Notes: generated by a model from the sequence alone, not told the origin. A stretch of DNA of 12,606 bases from Pseudomonadota bacterium (GCA_023386155.1 JAEWKH010000024.1:1-12606); one strand, 5' to 3'; counted from the stretch's first letter, positions 5,803-12,419 are shown. Made by a program: numbers and translations.

Positions 5803-6369
5803 TCACTGCCGGAACGGGAAGTTGAAGTGACGCAGCAGGGCGCGGGCTTCCTCGTCGGTCTTCGCCGTGGTGGTGATGACGACATCCATGCCCCAAACCT
5901 GCTCGACCCTGTCGTAATTGATCTCAGGGAACACCAGGTGTTCCTTGATACCCATTGCGTAGTTGCCGCGGCCGTCGAACGACTTGGGGTTCAGACCCCG
6001 GAAGTCGCGGACGCGGGGGAGCGCGACGGTCACGAGACGGTCAAGGAACTCGTACATGCGAGCCTTGCGCAGCGTAACCTTGGCACCGATCGGCATGCCC
6101 TCGCGGACCTTGAACTGCGAGATAGCCTTGCGGGCCTTCGTGATCACCGGCTTCTGGCCGGCGATGAGAGCGAGGTCGCCCGCAGCGACCGAAGCCTTCT
6201 TCGAGTCGGCGGTCGACTCGCCAACGCCCATGTTGAGGACGATCTTTTCGATCGACGGCACTTCCATGGGGTTCTTGTAGCCGAATTCTTCAATGAGCTT
6301 CGGACGCACCACTTCCTCGTAGTGCTTCTTCAGCCGCGGCGTGTAGCCGTCCACCTGAGCCTTAGCCAT
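5803..6369 (-). CDS. rplE: 50S ribosomal protein L5
   Basis: L5 binds 5S rRNA and forms the bridge from the central protuberance to S13. The 188-residue product is somewhat longer than E. coli L5 (179) owing to an N-terminal MAKAQVDGYTPRLKKHY. Conserved parts include VPSIEKIVLNMGVGE (38-52), QKPVITKARKAISQFKVREG, LPRVRDFRGL and FPEINYDRVEQVWGMDVVITTTAKTDEEARALL. Its ATG (6367-6369) overlaps the end of rplX by 8 bases (ATGGCTAA), so initiation is probably coupled to termination of rplX; a GGGGGA about 9 bases upstream lies inside rplX. Confidence 0.98.
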   Translation of the reverse strand: MAKAQVDGYTPRLKKHYEEVVRPKLIEEFGYKNPMEVPSIEKIVLNMGVGESTADSKKASVAAGDLALIAGQKPVITKARKAISQFKVREGMPIGAKVTLRKARMYEFLDRLVTVALPRVRDFRGLNPKSFDGRGNYAMGIKEHLVFPEINYDRVEQVWGMDVVITTTAKTDEEARALLRHFNFPFRQ

Positions 6370-6679
6370 CGATCAGGTCCCCCGAACGCTTGGCGAAACG
6401 GACCTTGCGGCCGTCTTCGAGAACTTTGAAACCAACCCGGGTCGGCTTGCCGTCCTTCGGGTCCGCATAGGCCAGGTTCGACAGATGGATGGCCGCCTCT
6501 TTCGAGATGATGCCGCCCTCGGAATTTGCCGTCTGGCGCTGGTGGCGCTTCACCAGGTTCACGCCGCGGACGACCGCGCGCTCTTCCTTCGGGAGCACCT
6601 GCACGACTTCACCGGTCTTGCCCTTGTCGCGACCGGTCAGGACGACGACCTTATCGCCCTTCTTGATCTTCGCGGCCAT
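6362..6679 (-). CDS. rplX: 50S ribosomal protein L24
   Basis: L24 starts large-subunit assembly by binding the 5' part of 23S rRNA. The 105-residue product carries the KOW motif near the N-terminus (KKGDKVVVLTGRDKGKTGEV, about residues 6-25), then VRGVNLVKRHQR and the loop SEGGIISKEAAIHLSNL. ATG 6679 shares one base with the TAA stop of rplN (TAATG), and GGAGG lies 7 bases upstream within the rplN end. It overlaps rplE by 8 bases at the other side. The order rplN-rplX-rplE with such overlaps shows tight translational linkage. Confidence 0.98.
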   Translation of the reverse strand: MAAKIKKGDKVVVLTGRDKGKTGEVVQVLPKEERAVVRGVNLVKRHQRQTANSEGGIISKEAAIHLSNLAYADPKDGKPTRVGFKVLEDGRKVRFAKRSGDLIDG

Positions 6680-7047
6680 TAGAGCACCTCCGGCGCAAGC
6701 GAAATAATCTTCATGTGATTCTTGGCACGCAGTTCACGGGGAACGGGGCCGAAGATACGGGTGCCGACCGGCTCTTTCTGATTGTTGATCAGAACGGCGG
6801 CATTGCGGTCGAAACGGATGACCGAGCCGTCAGCGCGACGGATGTCCTTCGCGGTGCGAACGACGACCGCCTTCATGACATCGCCCTTCTTCACGCGACC
6901 GCGCGGAATAGCCTCTTTCACGGATACGACGATGATATCGCCCACGGAAGCGTACTTACGCTTCGAACCGCCGAGAACCTTGATGCACATCACGCGACGG
7001 GCGCCGGAATTGTCGGCGACGTCAAGATTCGTCTGCATCTGGATCAT
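6679..7047 (-). CDS. rplN: 50S ribosomal protein L14, first gene of the spc block
   Basis: L14 lies at the subunit interface, contacts 16S rRNA and is where the silencing factor RsfS binds. The 122-residue product has the family start MIQMQTNLDVADNSGARRVMCIKVLGG and the conserved KKGDVMKAVVVRTAK, RFDRNAAVLIN and GTRIFGPVPRELR. ATG 7047 has AAAGGA about 8 bases upstream. It is separated from rpsQ by 163 bases, far more than its neighbours, and that gap holds a promoter candidate and foldable RNA. In E. coli the spc promoter is also just before rplN, which supports a transcription unit beginning here. Confidence 0.99.
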   Translation of the reverse strand: MIQMQTNLDVADNSGARRVMCIKVLGGSKRKYASVGDIIVVSVKEAIPRGRVKKGDVMKAVVVRTAKDIRRADGSVIRFDRNAAVLINNQKEPVGTRIFGPVPRELRAKNHMKIISLAPEVL

Positions 7048-7085
7048 GGCTTTGATCCTTTCCTTTGTTTCAGACAGGTTTCCGG

Positions 7086-7142
7086 GCCTAGGCAGGATTG
7101 CCCCCCGGACTACGCCTGACGGGGGTCTAATGCCCCCTGCCC
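7086..7142 (-). promoter_or_regulatory. Foldable leader of rplN with alternative hairpins
   Basis: On the minus-strand RNA, GGCAGG (7136-7141) can pair with CCTGCC (7091-7096), enclosing a second stem between CCCCC (7121-7125) and the G run at 7101-7106. Alternatively the same CCCCC pairs with GGGGG at 7133-7137 over a 7-base loop, which breaks the outer stem because 7136-7137 are shared. Two mutually exclusive folds are therefore possible. An 8-base palindrome GCCTAGGC (7086-7093) lies at the 3' side. The element sits 39 bases before the rplN start, where an autoregulatory site for a ribosomal protein could be expected; that role is inference. Confidence 0.4.
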
Positions 7143-7164
7143 TTCAAATGTCGAGAGAGGCGGC

Positions 7165-7193
7165 CGTATACACGAACCGCCCCCTTATGACAA
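7165..7193 (-). promoter_or_regulatory. Candidate sigma70-type spc promoter
   Basis: On the minus strand TTGTCA (7188-7193) as a -35 box is followed after exactly 17 bases by TATACG (7165-7170) as a -10 box, one and two mismatches from consensus. Transcription would start near 7158, giving a leader of about 110 bases before rplN. The position corresponds to the known spc promoter of E. coli. The strong GC background makes a chance match less likely, but it has not been tested. Confidence 0.55.
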
Positions 7194-7201
7194 CCCCTAG
7201 G

Positions 7202-7220
7202 GAAGGCTTTTTAGGCCTTC
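7202..7220. other. Hairpin over the rpsQ stop codon
   Basis: GAAGGC (7202-7207) and GCCTTC (7215-7220) form a 6-base stem whose 7-base loop holds the rpsQ stop codon. No T tract follows on the minus strand (CCTAGGGG), so it is not a standard terminator; it may be a 3' stabiliser or a remnant of an S10-block end signal. Confidence 0.35.
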
Positions 7221-7450
7221 TCTTGGTCGACGAGCACCCAGGTCTTGAGTTTGGAGAGCGGCCGGGTCTCTTCGATGAAGACCGTGTCGCCCACCTTGGC
7301 TTTATTGTTCTCGTCATGAGCATGGTAGTTCTTCGTCTTACGCACAGTCTTCTTCATGACCGGGTGCGTGAAACGGCGTTCCACCTTCACGACGACCGTC
7401 TTGTCCTGCTTGTCGCTGACAACGACGCCCTGCAAAACGCGCTTTGGCAT
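7211..7450 (-). CDS. rpsQ: 30S ribosomal protein S17, last gene of the S10 block
   Basis: S17 is a primary binder of the 16S rRNA 5' domain with an OB-fold. The 79-residue product has MPKRVLQGVVVSDKQDKTVVVKVER (1-25), the basic loop HPVMKKTVRKTKNYHAHDENN and KVGDTVFIEETRPLSKLKTWVLV, all typical. ATG 7450 has GAGGG 7 bases upstream, 12 bases after rpmC. After its TAA stop comes the 163-base gap before rplN, so it closes the S10 block as in E. coli. Confidence 0.98.
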   Translation of the reverse strand: MPKRVLQGVVVSDKQDKTVVVKVERRFTHPVMKKTVRKTKNYHAHDENNKAKVGDTVFIEETRPLSKLKTWVLVDQEKA

Positions 7451-7462
7451 CTTGAATCCCTC

Positions 7463-7675
7463 TTAAGCCTTCGCCGCGGCCGACTTCTGGCGCTGCAGCG
7501 TCTTGACGCGGGCGATGTCCCGGCGGACTTCACGGACGCGTCCGGTGTTCTCGAGTTGGCCGGTCGCGCGCTGGAAGCGGAGGTTGAACTGCTCCTTCTT
7601 CAGGTTCAGCAGCTCGTCCGACAGCTGGTCCTGCGACATCGCGTTGAGGTCAGAGGCTCTCTGCTTAGACTTCAT
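7463..7675 (-). CDS. rpmC: 50S ribosomal protein L29
   Basis: L29 is a two-helix coiled-coil protein near the peptide exit tunnel, close to where signal recognition particle and trigger factor dock. The 70-residue product starts MKSKQRASDLNAMSQDQLSDEL and contains LKKEQFNLRFQRATGQLENTGRVREVRRDIARVKT, the family core. ATG 7675 is set by the strongest ribosome-binding site of the window. Upstream in-frame codons up to 7696 overlap rplP and have no family support. The gap from rplP is 10 bases. Confidence 0.98.
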   Translation of the reverse strand: MKSKQRASDLNAMSQDQLSDELLNLKKEQFNLRFQRATGQLENTGRVREVRRDIARVKTLQRQKSAAAKA

Positions 7676-7688
7676 GATCCCCTCCTTA
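7676..7688 (-). promoter_or_regulatory. Extended ribosome-binding site fused to the rplP stop
   Basis: The minus strand reads TAAGGAGGGGATC before the rpmC ATG. TAAGGAGG is an eight-base match to the 16S anti-Shine-Dalgarno tail, and its first three bases are the rplP stop codon (7686-7688). Ribosomes ending rplP are thus already positioned to start rpmC, and the site fixes the start at 7675. Confidence 0.75.
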
Positions 7689-8099
7689 CTCGGCAATGCG
7701 CTGGATGAAGCGCGTCTTGATCGGGAGCTTCGCGGCGCCGAGGCGCAGGGCCTCGCGGGCGGTTTCCTCGGACACGCCGTCGATCTCGAACATGATACGG
7801 CCAGGCTTCACCTTGGCCGCCCAGAATTCGGGAGCGCCCTTGCCCTTACCCATACGCACTTCGGTCGGCTTCGACGACACCGGCACATCCGGGAAGATGC
7901 GGATCCACACCCGACCCACGCGCTTCATGGCGCGGGTGATGGCGCGGCGAGCCGCTTCGATCTGACGAGCGTTGATGCGCTCGGGTTCCATCGCCTTCAG
8001 GCCGAACTGGCCGAAGTTGAGGTCCGTGCCGCCCTTCGCGGTGCCGGAGATGCGGCCCTTGAACTGCTTACGGAACTTGGTTTTCTTCGGTTGCAACAT
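7686..8099 (-). CDS. rplP: 50S ribosomal protein L16
   Basis: L16 helps place the A-site and P-site tRNAs and is among the last proteins needed for an active large subunit. The 137-residue product begins MLQPKKTKFRKQFKGRISG and has GLKAMEPERINARQIEAARRAITR, RIFPDVPVSSKPTEVRMGKGKG and PEFWAAKVKPGRIMFEI, all strongly conserved; the RMGKGKG segment holds the arginine hydroxylated in E. coli. ATG 8099 has GGAGAGG 6 bases upstream, 24 bases after rpsC. The stop overlaps the rpmC ribosome-binding site. Confidence 0.98.
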   Translation of the reverse strand: MLQPKKTKFRKQFKGRISGTAKGGTDLNFGQFGLKAMEPERINARQIEAARRAITRAMKRVGRVWIRIFPDVPVSSKPTEVRMGKGKGAPEFWAAKVKPGRIMFEIDGVSEETAREALRLGAAKLPIKTRFIQRIAE

Positions 8100-8123
8100 G
8101 GCAAACCTCTCCTGGCCTCTCGG

Positions 8124-8828
8124 TTACGCCGCCTGCTCGCGGCGGCCACCGGAGCGGCCTCCTTCGTCGTTCATCCGCTTGTCCTGGGCCATCGGATCGT
8201 GCTCAAGGATTTCGCCCTTGAAGATCCAGACCTTGATGCCGCAGGTGCCATAGGTCGTGAAGGCCGTGGACGTACCGTAATCCACATCCGCACGCAGGGT
8301 ATGCAGCGGAACGCGGCCCTCGCGGTACCATTCGAGGCGGGCGATTTCAGCGCCACCCAGACGGCCCGAGCAGTTGATACGGATGCCTTCGGCGCCCAGA
8401 CGCATCGCCGACTGAACGGCGCGCTTCATGGCGCGGCGGAAAGCGACACGGCGCTCAAGCTGCTGGGCGATCGAGTCGGCCACCAGCGTCGCGTCGACTT
8501 CCGGCTTGCGGACTTCGACGATGTTGATCGCAACGTCCGCATCCGTCATCTTCGAGACGAGCTTGCGCAGCTTCTCGATGTCGGCGCCCTTCTTGCCGAT
8601 CACCACGCCCGGACGACCCGAGTGGATGGTGACGCGGCACTTCTTGTGCGGACGCTCGATCACGATCTTCGAAACGGCGGCCTGCTTCAGCTGCTTCATG
8701 AGAGCTTCGCGGATCGCCATGTCCTCATGCATCAGCTTGGCGTACTCGCCCTTGCCGGCGAACCAGCGCGAGTCCCAGGTCCGGTTGATGCCGAGCCGAA
8801 GACCGATCGGGTTGATTTTCTGACCCAT
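8124..8828 (-). CDS. rpsC: 30S ribosomal protein S3
   Basis: S3 lines the mRNA entry tunnel and contributes to ribosomal helicase activity with S4 and S5. The 234-residue product starts MGQKINPIGLRLGINRTWDSRW, has a KH domain with the GKKG loop at 78-81 (in RPGVVIGKKGADI), and the C-terminal GRLGGAEIARLEWYREGRVPLHTLRADVDYG and GTCGIKVWIFKGE. The last 20 residues are a charged, non-conserved tail, ordinary for the family. ATG 8828 is preceded by GGAG with 6 bases spacing, overlapping the rplV stop (TAAAGGAG), gap 11 bases. The longer open frame to 9038 lies antisense-free but inside rplV and shows no S3 similarity, so it is not used. Confidence 0.98.
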   Translation of the reverse strand: MGQKINPIGLRLGINRTWDSRWFAGKGEYAKLMHEDMAIREALMKQLKQAAVSKIVIERPHKKCRVTIHSGRPGVVIGKKGADIEKLRKLVSKMTDADVAINIVEVRKPEVDATLVADSIAQQLERRVAFRRAMKRAVQSAMRLGAEGIRINCSGRLGGAEIARLEWYREGRVPLHTLRADVDYGTSTAFTTYGTCGIKVWIFKGEILEHDPMAQDKRMNDEGGRSGGRREQAA

Positions 8829-8839
8829 CTGGTTCTCCT

Positions 8840-9220
8840 TTATGCCTGTTCGGCAACTTCCCGAACCACGATCGTGAGGTTCGAGAACGGCTTCATGATA
8901 CGGGCACCCCGGCCACGGGCCCGGGCGTGGAAGCGCTTCATGACGAGCGCCTTGCCGACATAGGCCTGGCTGACGACGAGATCGTCCACATCGAGGTTGT
9001 GGTTGTTCTCGGCGTTGGCGATGGCGCTCTCGAGACACTTCTTCACGTCGCGAGCGATACGCTTGCGGGAGAACTCGAGATCGGCGAGAGCCGCAGAAAC
9101 CTTCTTGCCGCGGATAAGGGCCGCAACAAGGTTGAGCTTCTGGGGGCTGACGCGCAGCATGCGAGCGACGGCTTGAGCCTCGGTGTCGCTCAGTGCGCGA
9201 GGAGTCGCGGCCTTACCCAT
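8840..9220 (-). CDS. rplV: 50S ribosomal protein L22
   Basis: L22 contacts all 23S rRNA domains and its long beta-hairpin lines the exit tunnel at the constriction near the macrolide site. The 126-residue product has LRVSPQKLNLVAALIRGKKV (22-41), AIANAENNH and the hairpin region about residues 88-110 (GKALVMKRFHARARGRGARI). About 15 residues more than the E. coli protein (110) are present, mostly at the N-terminus (MGKAATPRALSDTEAQAVA), common in this group. No change in the hairpin tip that would suggest macrolide resistance is obvious. ATG 9220 lies one base after the rpsS stop, with AGAGGA about 6-7 bases upstream inside rpsS. Confidence 0.98.
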   Translation of the reverse strand: MGKAATPRALSDTEAQAVARMLRVSPQKLNLVAALIRGKKVSAALADLEFSRKRIARDVKKCLESAIANAENNHNLDVDDLVVSQAYVGKALVMKRFHARARGRGARIMKPFSNLTIVVREVAEQA

Positions 9221-9221
9221 C

Positions 9222-9500
9222 TTACTTCCTCTTCGCCTTCTTGTCCGCCGCGTGGCCATGGAACGTGCGGGTCGGCGAGAACTCGCCAAACTTGTGACCC
9301 ACCATTTCCTCGCTCACGGAGACGGGAATGTGCTTCTGTCCGTTGTAGACCCCAAAGGTGAGGCCCACGAACTGCGGGAGGATCGTGGAGCGACGGCTCC
9401 AGATCTTGATGACCTCGTTGCGGCCCGAAGAACGGGCAGCCTCGGCCTTCTTGAGGAGGTAGCCGTCGACGAACGGACCCTTCCAAAGCGAACGTGCCAT
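9222..9500 (-). CDS. rpsS: 30S ribosomal protein S19
   Basis: S19 is in the 30S head beside S13 and contacts the A-site tRNA region. The 92-residue product is a full match to the family: MARSLWKGPFVDGYLLKK, WSRRSTILPQFVGLTFGVYNG and VSEEMVGHKFGEFSPTRTFHGHAADKK. ATG 9500 has GAGG 6 bases upstream; the gap after rplB is 15 bases. It is followed one base later by rplV. Nothing unusual is seen. Confidence 0.99.
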   Translation of the reverse strand: MARSLWKGPFVDGYLLKKAEAARSSGRNEVIKIWSRRSTILPQFVGLTFGVYNGQKHIPVSVSEEMVGHKFGEFSPTRTFHGHAADKKAKRK

Positions 9501-9515
9501 GACGTGCCTCTATCC

Positions 9516-10352
9516 TTACTTCTTCCGAGCGTGACGGCTCGACACGATAAACTTGTCGGTCCGCTTGTTCGAACGGGTTTTCTTTCCCTTCGTCGGAATT
9601 CCCCACGGGGTCACCGGATGGCGGCCACCGGAGGTGCGCCCCTCACCACCACCGTGCGGGTGGTCGATCGGGTTCATGGCGACGCCGCGGTTGTGCGGAC
9701 GCTTGCCGAGCCAGCGGTTACGACCAGCCTTACCGATCGAGGTGTTCATGTGATCCGGGTTCGACACCGCACCGACGCTGGCGAAGCACAGGCCATGGAC
9801 CAGGCGCTGCTCACCGGAGTTCAGGCGGATCGTCACGTAGCCCTGGTCACGGCCCACGATCTGAGCGTAGGTACCGGCGGAGCGGGCGAGAGCGCCACCC
9901 TTGCCGATCTTCAGCTCCACATTGTGGATGATCGTTCCCACCGGCATGTTGCCGATCGGCATCGCGTTGCCCGGCTTAATGTCGACCTGCTCGCCAGCCG
10001 CCACCTGATCGCCGACAGCCAGACGCTGCGGAGCCAGGATGTACGACTGCTCGCCGTCGGCGTAGCGGATCAGTGCGATGAAGGCGGTGCGGTTCGGATC
10101 GTACTCGATCCGCTCCACGCTCGCCACATCGCCCAGACGGGTGCGACGCTTGAAGTCGACCAGGCGCAGGGTGCGCTTGTGACCACCGCCACGGAAGCGG
10201 ACGGTCACGCGACCCAGGTTGTTACGGCCGCCGGAGGAGCTCTTGCCCTCCGTCAGCTTCTTGACCGGCTTGCCCTTGTAGAGCTCGCTGCGGTCGACGA
10301 TCACCAGCTGGCGCAGGCCGGGGGTGATTGGTTTGAATGTTTTCAAAGCCAT
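9516..10352 (-). CDS. rplB: 50S ribosomal protein L2
   Basis: L2 is among the most conserved ribosomal proteins; it helps join the subunits and supports peptidyl transfer. The 278-residue product matches the family length, with FKPITPGLRQLVIVDRS (6-22), an OB-like N domain, the SH3-like middle with GRDQGYVTIRLNSGEQRLV, and VAMNPIDHPHGGGEGR (224-239) whose His231 corresponds to the functionally important His229 of E. coli. The C-terminus is basic (SSRHARKK). ATG 10352 follows the rplW stop by 20 bases; the purine run GAGAGAG about 7 bases upstream is the only Shine-Dalgarno candidate, and it lies in the loop of a small inverted repeat. Confidence 0.99.
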   Translation of the reverse strand: MALKTFKPITPGLRQLVIVDRSELYKGKPVKKLTEGKSSSGGRNNLGRVTVRFRGGGHKRTLRLVDFKRRTRLGDVASVERIEYDPNRTAFIALIRYADGEQSYILAPQRLAVGDQVAAGEQVDIKPGNAMPIGNMPVGTIIHNVELKIGKGGALARSAGTYAQIVGRDQGYVTIRLNSGEQRLVHGLCFASVGAVSNPDHMNTSIGKAGRNRWLGKRPHNRGVAMNPIDHPHGGGEGRTSGGRHPVTPWGIPTKGKKTRSNKRTDKFIVSSRHARKK

Positions 10353-10373
10353 CGGATCACTCTCTCGTCCGAT
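10351..10373. promoter_or_regulatory. Inverted repeat around the rplB ribosome-binding site
   Basis: ATCGGA (10351-10356) and TCCGAT (10368-10373) pair over an 11-base loop. On the minus strand the purine-rich ribosome-binding site is in the loop, the rplB start codon at the base of one arm and the rplW stop at the other. It could present the site to the ribosome or slow initiation. A 6-base stem may be chance. Confidence 0.3.
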
Positions 10374-10669
10374 CAGAGGCCGGTCGTGACGTCGATGGTC
10401 TGGCCCTCAGCGAGGGTTACAACCGCCTTCTTCACGTCTGACCGCTGGCCGCGGGTGCCGCGGAACATCTTCACTTTGCCCTTGGTGACGAGCGTGTTGA
10501 CGCTCTTCACCTTGACATCGAACAGCTTCTCAACCGCTTCCTTGATCTGCGGCTTCGTCGCATCCAGCCGCACCTTGAAGACGACCTTGTTCTGCTCGGA
10601 CAGGGTCGTGGCCTTCTCGGTGATGACCGGGCTTACGATCACATCGTAATGGCGCGGGTCCAGGCTCAT
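10373..10669 (-). CDS. rplW: 50S ribosomal protein L23
   Basis: L23 sits at the exit-tunnel rim and is the docking site for trigger factor and signal recognition particle. The 98-residue product has HYDVIVSPVITEKATTLSE (7-25), KPQIKEAVEKLFDVKVKSVNTL, a typical L23 pattern, and GKVKMFRGTRGQRSDVKKAVVTL, the loop and last strand. ATG 10669 overlaps the rplD stop by four bases (ATGA), and GGAGG lies about 10 bases upstream in rplD, so translation is coupled. The length is normal. Confidence 0.98.
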   Translation of the reverse strand: MSLDPRHYDVIVSPVITEKATTLSEQNKVVFKVRLDATKPQIKEAVEKLFDVKVKSVNTLVTKGKVKMFRGTRGQRSDVKKAVVTLAEGQTIDVTTGL

Positions 10670-11286
10670 TTGAAACGCGCCTCCAGCGCATCGACAGCCG
10701 ACTTCGTGAGAACGAGCTTCTCGCGACGCAGGATGTCATAGACGTTGATGCCCTGCACCGGCAGGACGTCGATGTTCGGGATGTTGCGAGCAGCCCGCTG
10801 GAAGTTCGTCTCGATCTCGGCGCCGCCGATGATCAGGGCGTTGCCGAGGCCGAGCTTGCCGAAGCGCTCGACGAGAGCCTTCGTCTTGGGCTCGGCGAGC
10901 TTCACGTCGTCGATCACGACGATAGAAGCGTCCTTGGCCTTGGACGAGAGCGCATGCTTCAGGGCCAGGGCGCGAACCTTCTTGGGCAGGTCGTGAGCAT
11001 GGCTGCGGACCTGCGGGCCGAAGGCACGACCGCCGCCCCGGAACTGGGGAGCGCTCGCGGCGCCGTGACGGGCGCTGCCGGTGCCCTTCTGCTTGTACAC
11101 CTTCTTCGTCGTCCGGTCGATGTCCGAACGATTCTTGACGGCGTGCGTGCCGGCCTGGCGCTTCGCGAGCTGCCAGCGGACGCAGCGGGCGAGCAGGTCG
11201 GCGCGCGGCTCGAGACCGAAGATGGCCTCGTTCAGATCGACCGAACCGGCCTTGGCGCCTTCGAGCGTGGTGACATCAAGCTTCAT
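10666..11286 (-). CDS. rplD: 50S ribosomal protein L4
   Basis: L4 has a globular surface domain and a long loop reaching the exit-tunnel constriction; in E. coli it also represses the S10 operon. The 206-residue product has MKLDVTTLEGAKAGSVDLNE, then the extended loop at about 44-98 with KQKGTGSARHGAASAPQFRGGGRAFGP, and the C-terminal half with ALSSKAKDASIVVIDDV and NVYDILRREKLVLTKSAVDALEARF. I chose ATG 11286, which shares one base with the rplC stop (TGATG) and has GAGGAG 8 bases upstream; GTG 11289 is an alternative adding one residue. In this organism tuf precedes the block at 68 bases, and no E. coli-style L4-controlled leader is visible in the window. Confidence 0.98.
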   Translation of the reverse strand: MKLDVTTLEGAKAGSVDLNEAIFGLEPRADLLARCVRWQLAKRQAGTHAVKNRSDIDRTTKKVYKQKGTGSARHGAASAPQFRGGGRAFGPQVRSHAHDLPKKVRALALKHALSSKAKDASIVVIDDVKLAEPKTKALVERFGKLGLGNALIIGGAEIETNFQRAARNIPNIDVLPVQGINVYDILRREKLVLTKSAVDALEARFK

Positions 11287-12014
11287 CACGCATTCTCCTC
11301 TTGGGCCTGCTCAGCCTGGGCGGCCGGCGCAGCATCGTTGGCCGTGCGGAACGAGCCGGGCATCGGCACTTCCTTCGGCAGCTTGCGCTTCACCGCGTCG
11401 CGGACGAAGATCCAGCCGCCGGCGACGCCGGGAACGGCGCCTTCGACGAGGATCAGACCGCGCTCGACGTCGGTCGACACGACACGCAGGTTCTGCGTGG
11501 TGACGCGCTCGACGCCCAGGTGACCTGGCATCTTCTTGTTCTTGAACGTCTTGCCCGGATCCTGGCGGCCACCGGTCGAACCGATCGAGCGGTGGGAGAC
11601 CGACACGCCGTGCGAGGCGCGCAATCCGCCGAAGTTCCAGCGCTTCATGCCGCCGGCGAAGCCCTTACCGGTCGTGATGCCCGTGACATCCACGAACTGA
11701 CCGGCAATGAAGTGATCAGCGGTGATCTCGGCGCCGACCGGGATGACAGCATCCTCGGAGACGCGGAATTCCGCGAGCTTGCGCTTCGGCTCGACCTTGG
11801 CGACGGCGAAACTGCCGCGCTCGGCCTTCGAAACGTTCTTCACCTTGGCCTTGCCGACGCCGACCTGCAGCGCGGTGTAGCCGTTCTTTTCCTTGGTCCG
11901 GTGGGCGACGACCTGGCAGCTGTCGACCTTCAGAACCGTGACCGGGACATGCTCGCCTGCATCCGTGAAGATGCGGGTCATCCCGACTTTCTGTGCAATG
12001 ACGCCTGAGCGCAT
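11286..12014 (-). CDS. rplC: 50S ribosomal protein L3
   Basis: L3 binds 23S rRNA early and its long loop reaches the peptidyl transferase centre. The 242-residue product has MRSGVIAQKVGMTRIF, GITTGKGFAGGMKRWNFGG (112-130) and SHGVSVSHRSIGSTGGRQDPGKTF, whose Gln151 is in the position methylated by PrmB in E. coli. The C-terminal 20 or so residues form an Ala/Gln/Glu-rich tail (DAAPAAQAEQAQEENA) absent from the 209-residue E. coli protein; similar tails occur in alphaproteobacteria. ATG 12014 has GAGAGGA 7 bases upstream, 48 bases after rpsJ. The stop overlaps the rplD start. Confidence 0.98.
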   Translation of the reverse strand: MRSGVIAQKVGMTRIFTDAGEHVPVTVLKVDSCQVVAHRTKEKNGYTALQVGVGKAKVKNVSKAERGSFAVAKVEPKRKLAEFRVSEDAVIPVGAEITADHFIAGQFVDVTGITTGKGFAGGMKRWNFGGLRASHGVSVSHRSIGSTGGRQDPGKTFKNKKMPGHLGVERVTTQNLRVVSTDVERGLILVEGAVPGVAGGWIFVRDAVKRKLPKEVPMPGSFRTANDAAPAAQAEQAQEENA

Positions 12015-12043
12015 GTGCGTATCCTCTCGGCGTGTCTACCGAA

Positions 12044-12062
12044 AGCTCCAAGCCTTAAAGGC

Positions 12063-12070
<8 letters not shown>
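12044..12070. other. Nested inverted repeat at the rpsJ stop
   Basis: AGCTC (12044-12048) pairs with GAGCT (12066-12070), and inside it GCC (12052-12054) pairs with GGC (12060-12062), the innermost palindrome reading GCCTTAAAGGC. The rpsJ stop codon (12063-12065) lies in the internal loop. On the minus strand TTTCGG follows the 3' arm. A transcript-stabilising or ribosome-spacing role between rpsJ and rplC is possible. Confidence 0.3.
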
Positions 12071-12371
<301 letters not shown>

Positions 12372-12393
12372 GGCTTATCCATTCAACAAGGGA

Positions 12394-12419
12394 AGCGACC
12401 GAGCCGAAACCCGGCCGCT
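12394..12419. other. Imperfect hairpin in the tuf-rpsJ gap
   Basis: AGCG (12394-12397) with CGCT (12416-12419) encloses GCCG/CGGC (12403-12406, 12412-12415). The stem is interrupted and on the minus strand no T tract follows directly, so it is not a convincing terminator. The rest of the 68-base gap shows only the weak rpsJ ribosome-binding site. Confidence 0.25.

Noticed and set aside
6340..6369. E. coli-like S8 repressor site at the rplX-rplE junction
   Set aside because: The genes overlap here by 8 bases and I could not recognise the S8-binding helix; without a structural search it cannot be claimed.
7503..8963. A 486-codon plus-strand open frame opposite rpmC, rplP and rpsC
   Set aside because: Same reason: it mirrors the frame of conserved genes and shows no domain or proper ribosome-binding site.
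8829..9038. Possible 70-residue N-terminal extension of S3
   Set aside because: The extension lies inside rplV in another frame, lacks S3 similarity, and ATG 8828 has a good Shine-Dalgarno and the universal MGQKINPIG start.
9183..10649. A 488-codon plus-strand open frame opposite rpsS, rplB and rplW
   Set aside because: It crosses three certain genes and their junctions, has low-complexity composition and no family features; long antisense frames are expected at this GC content.
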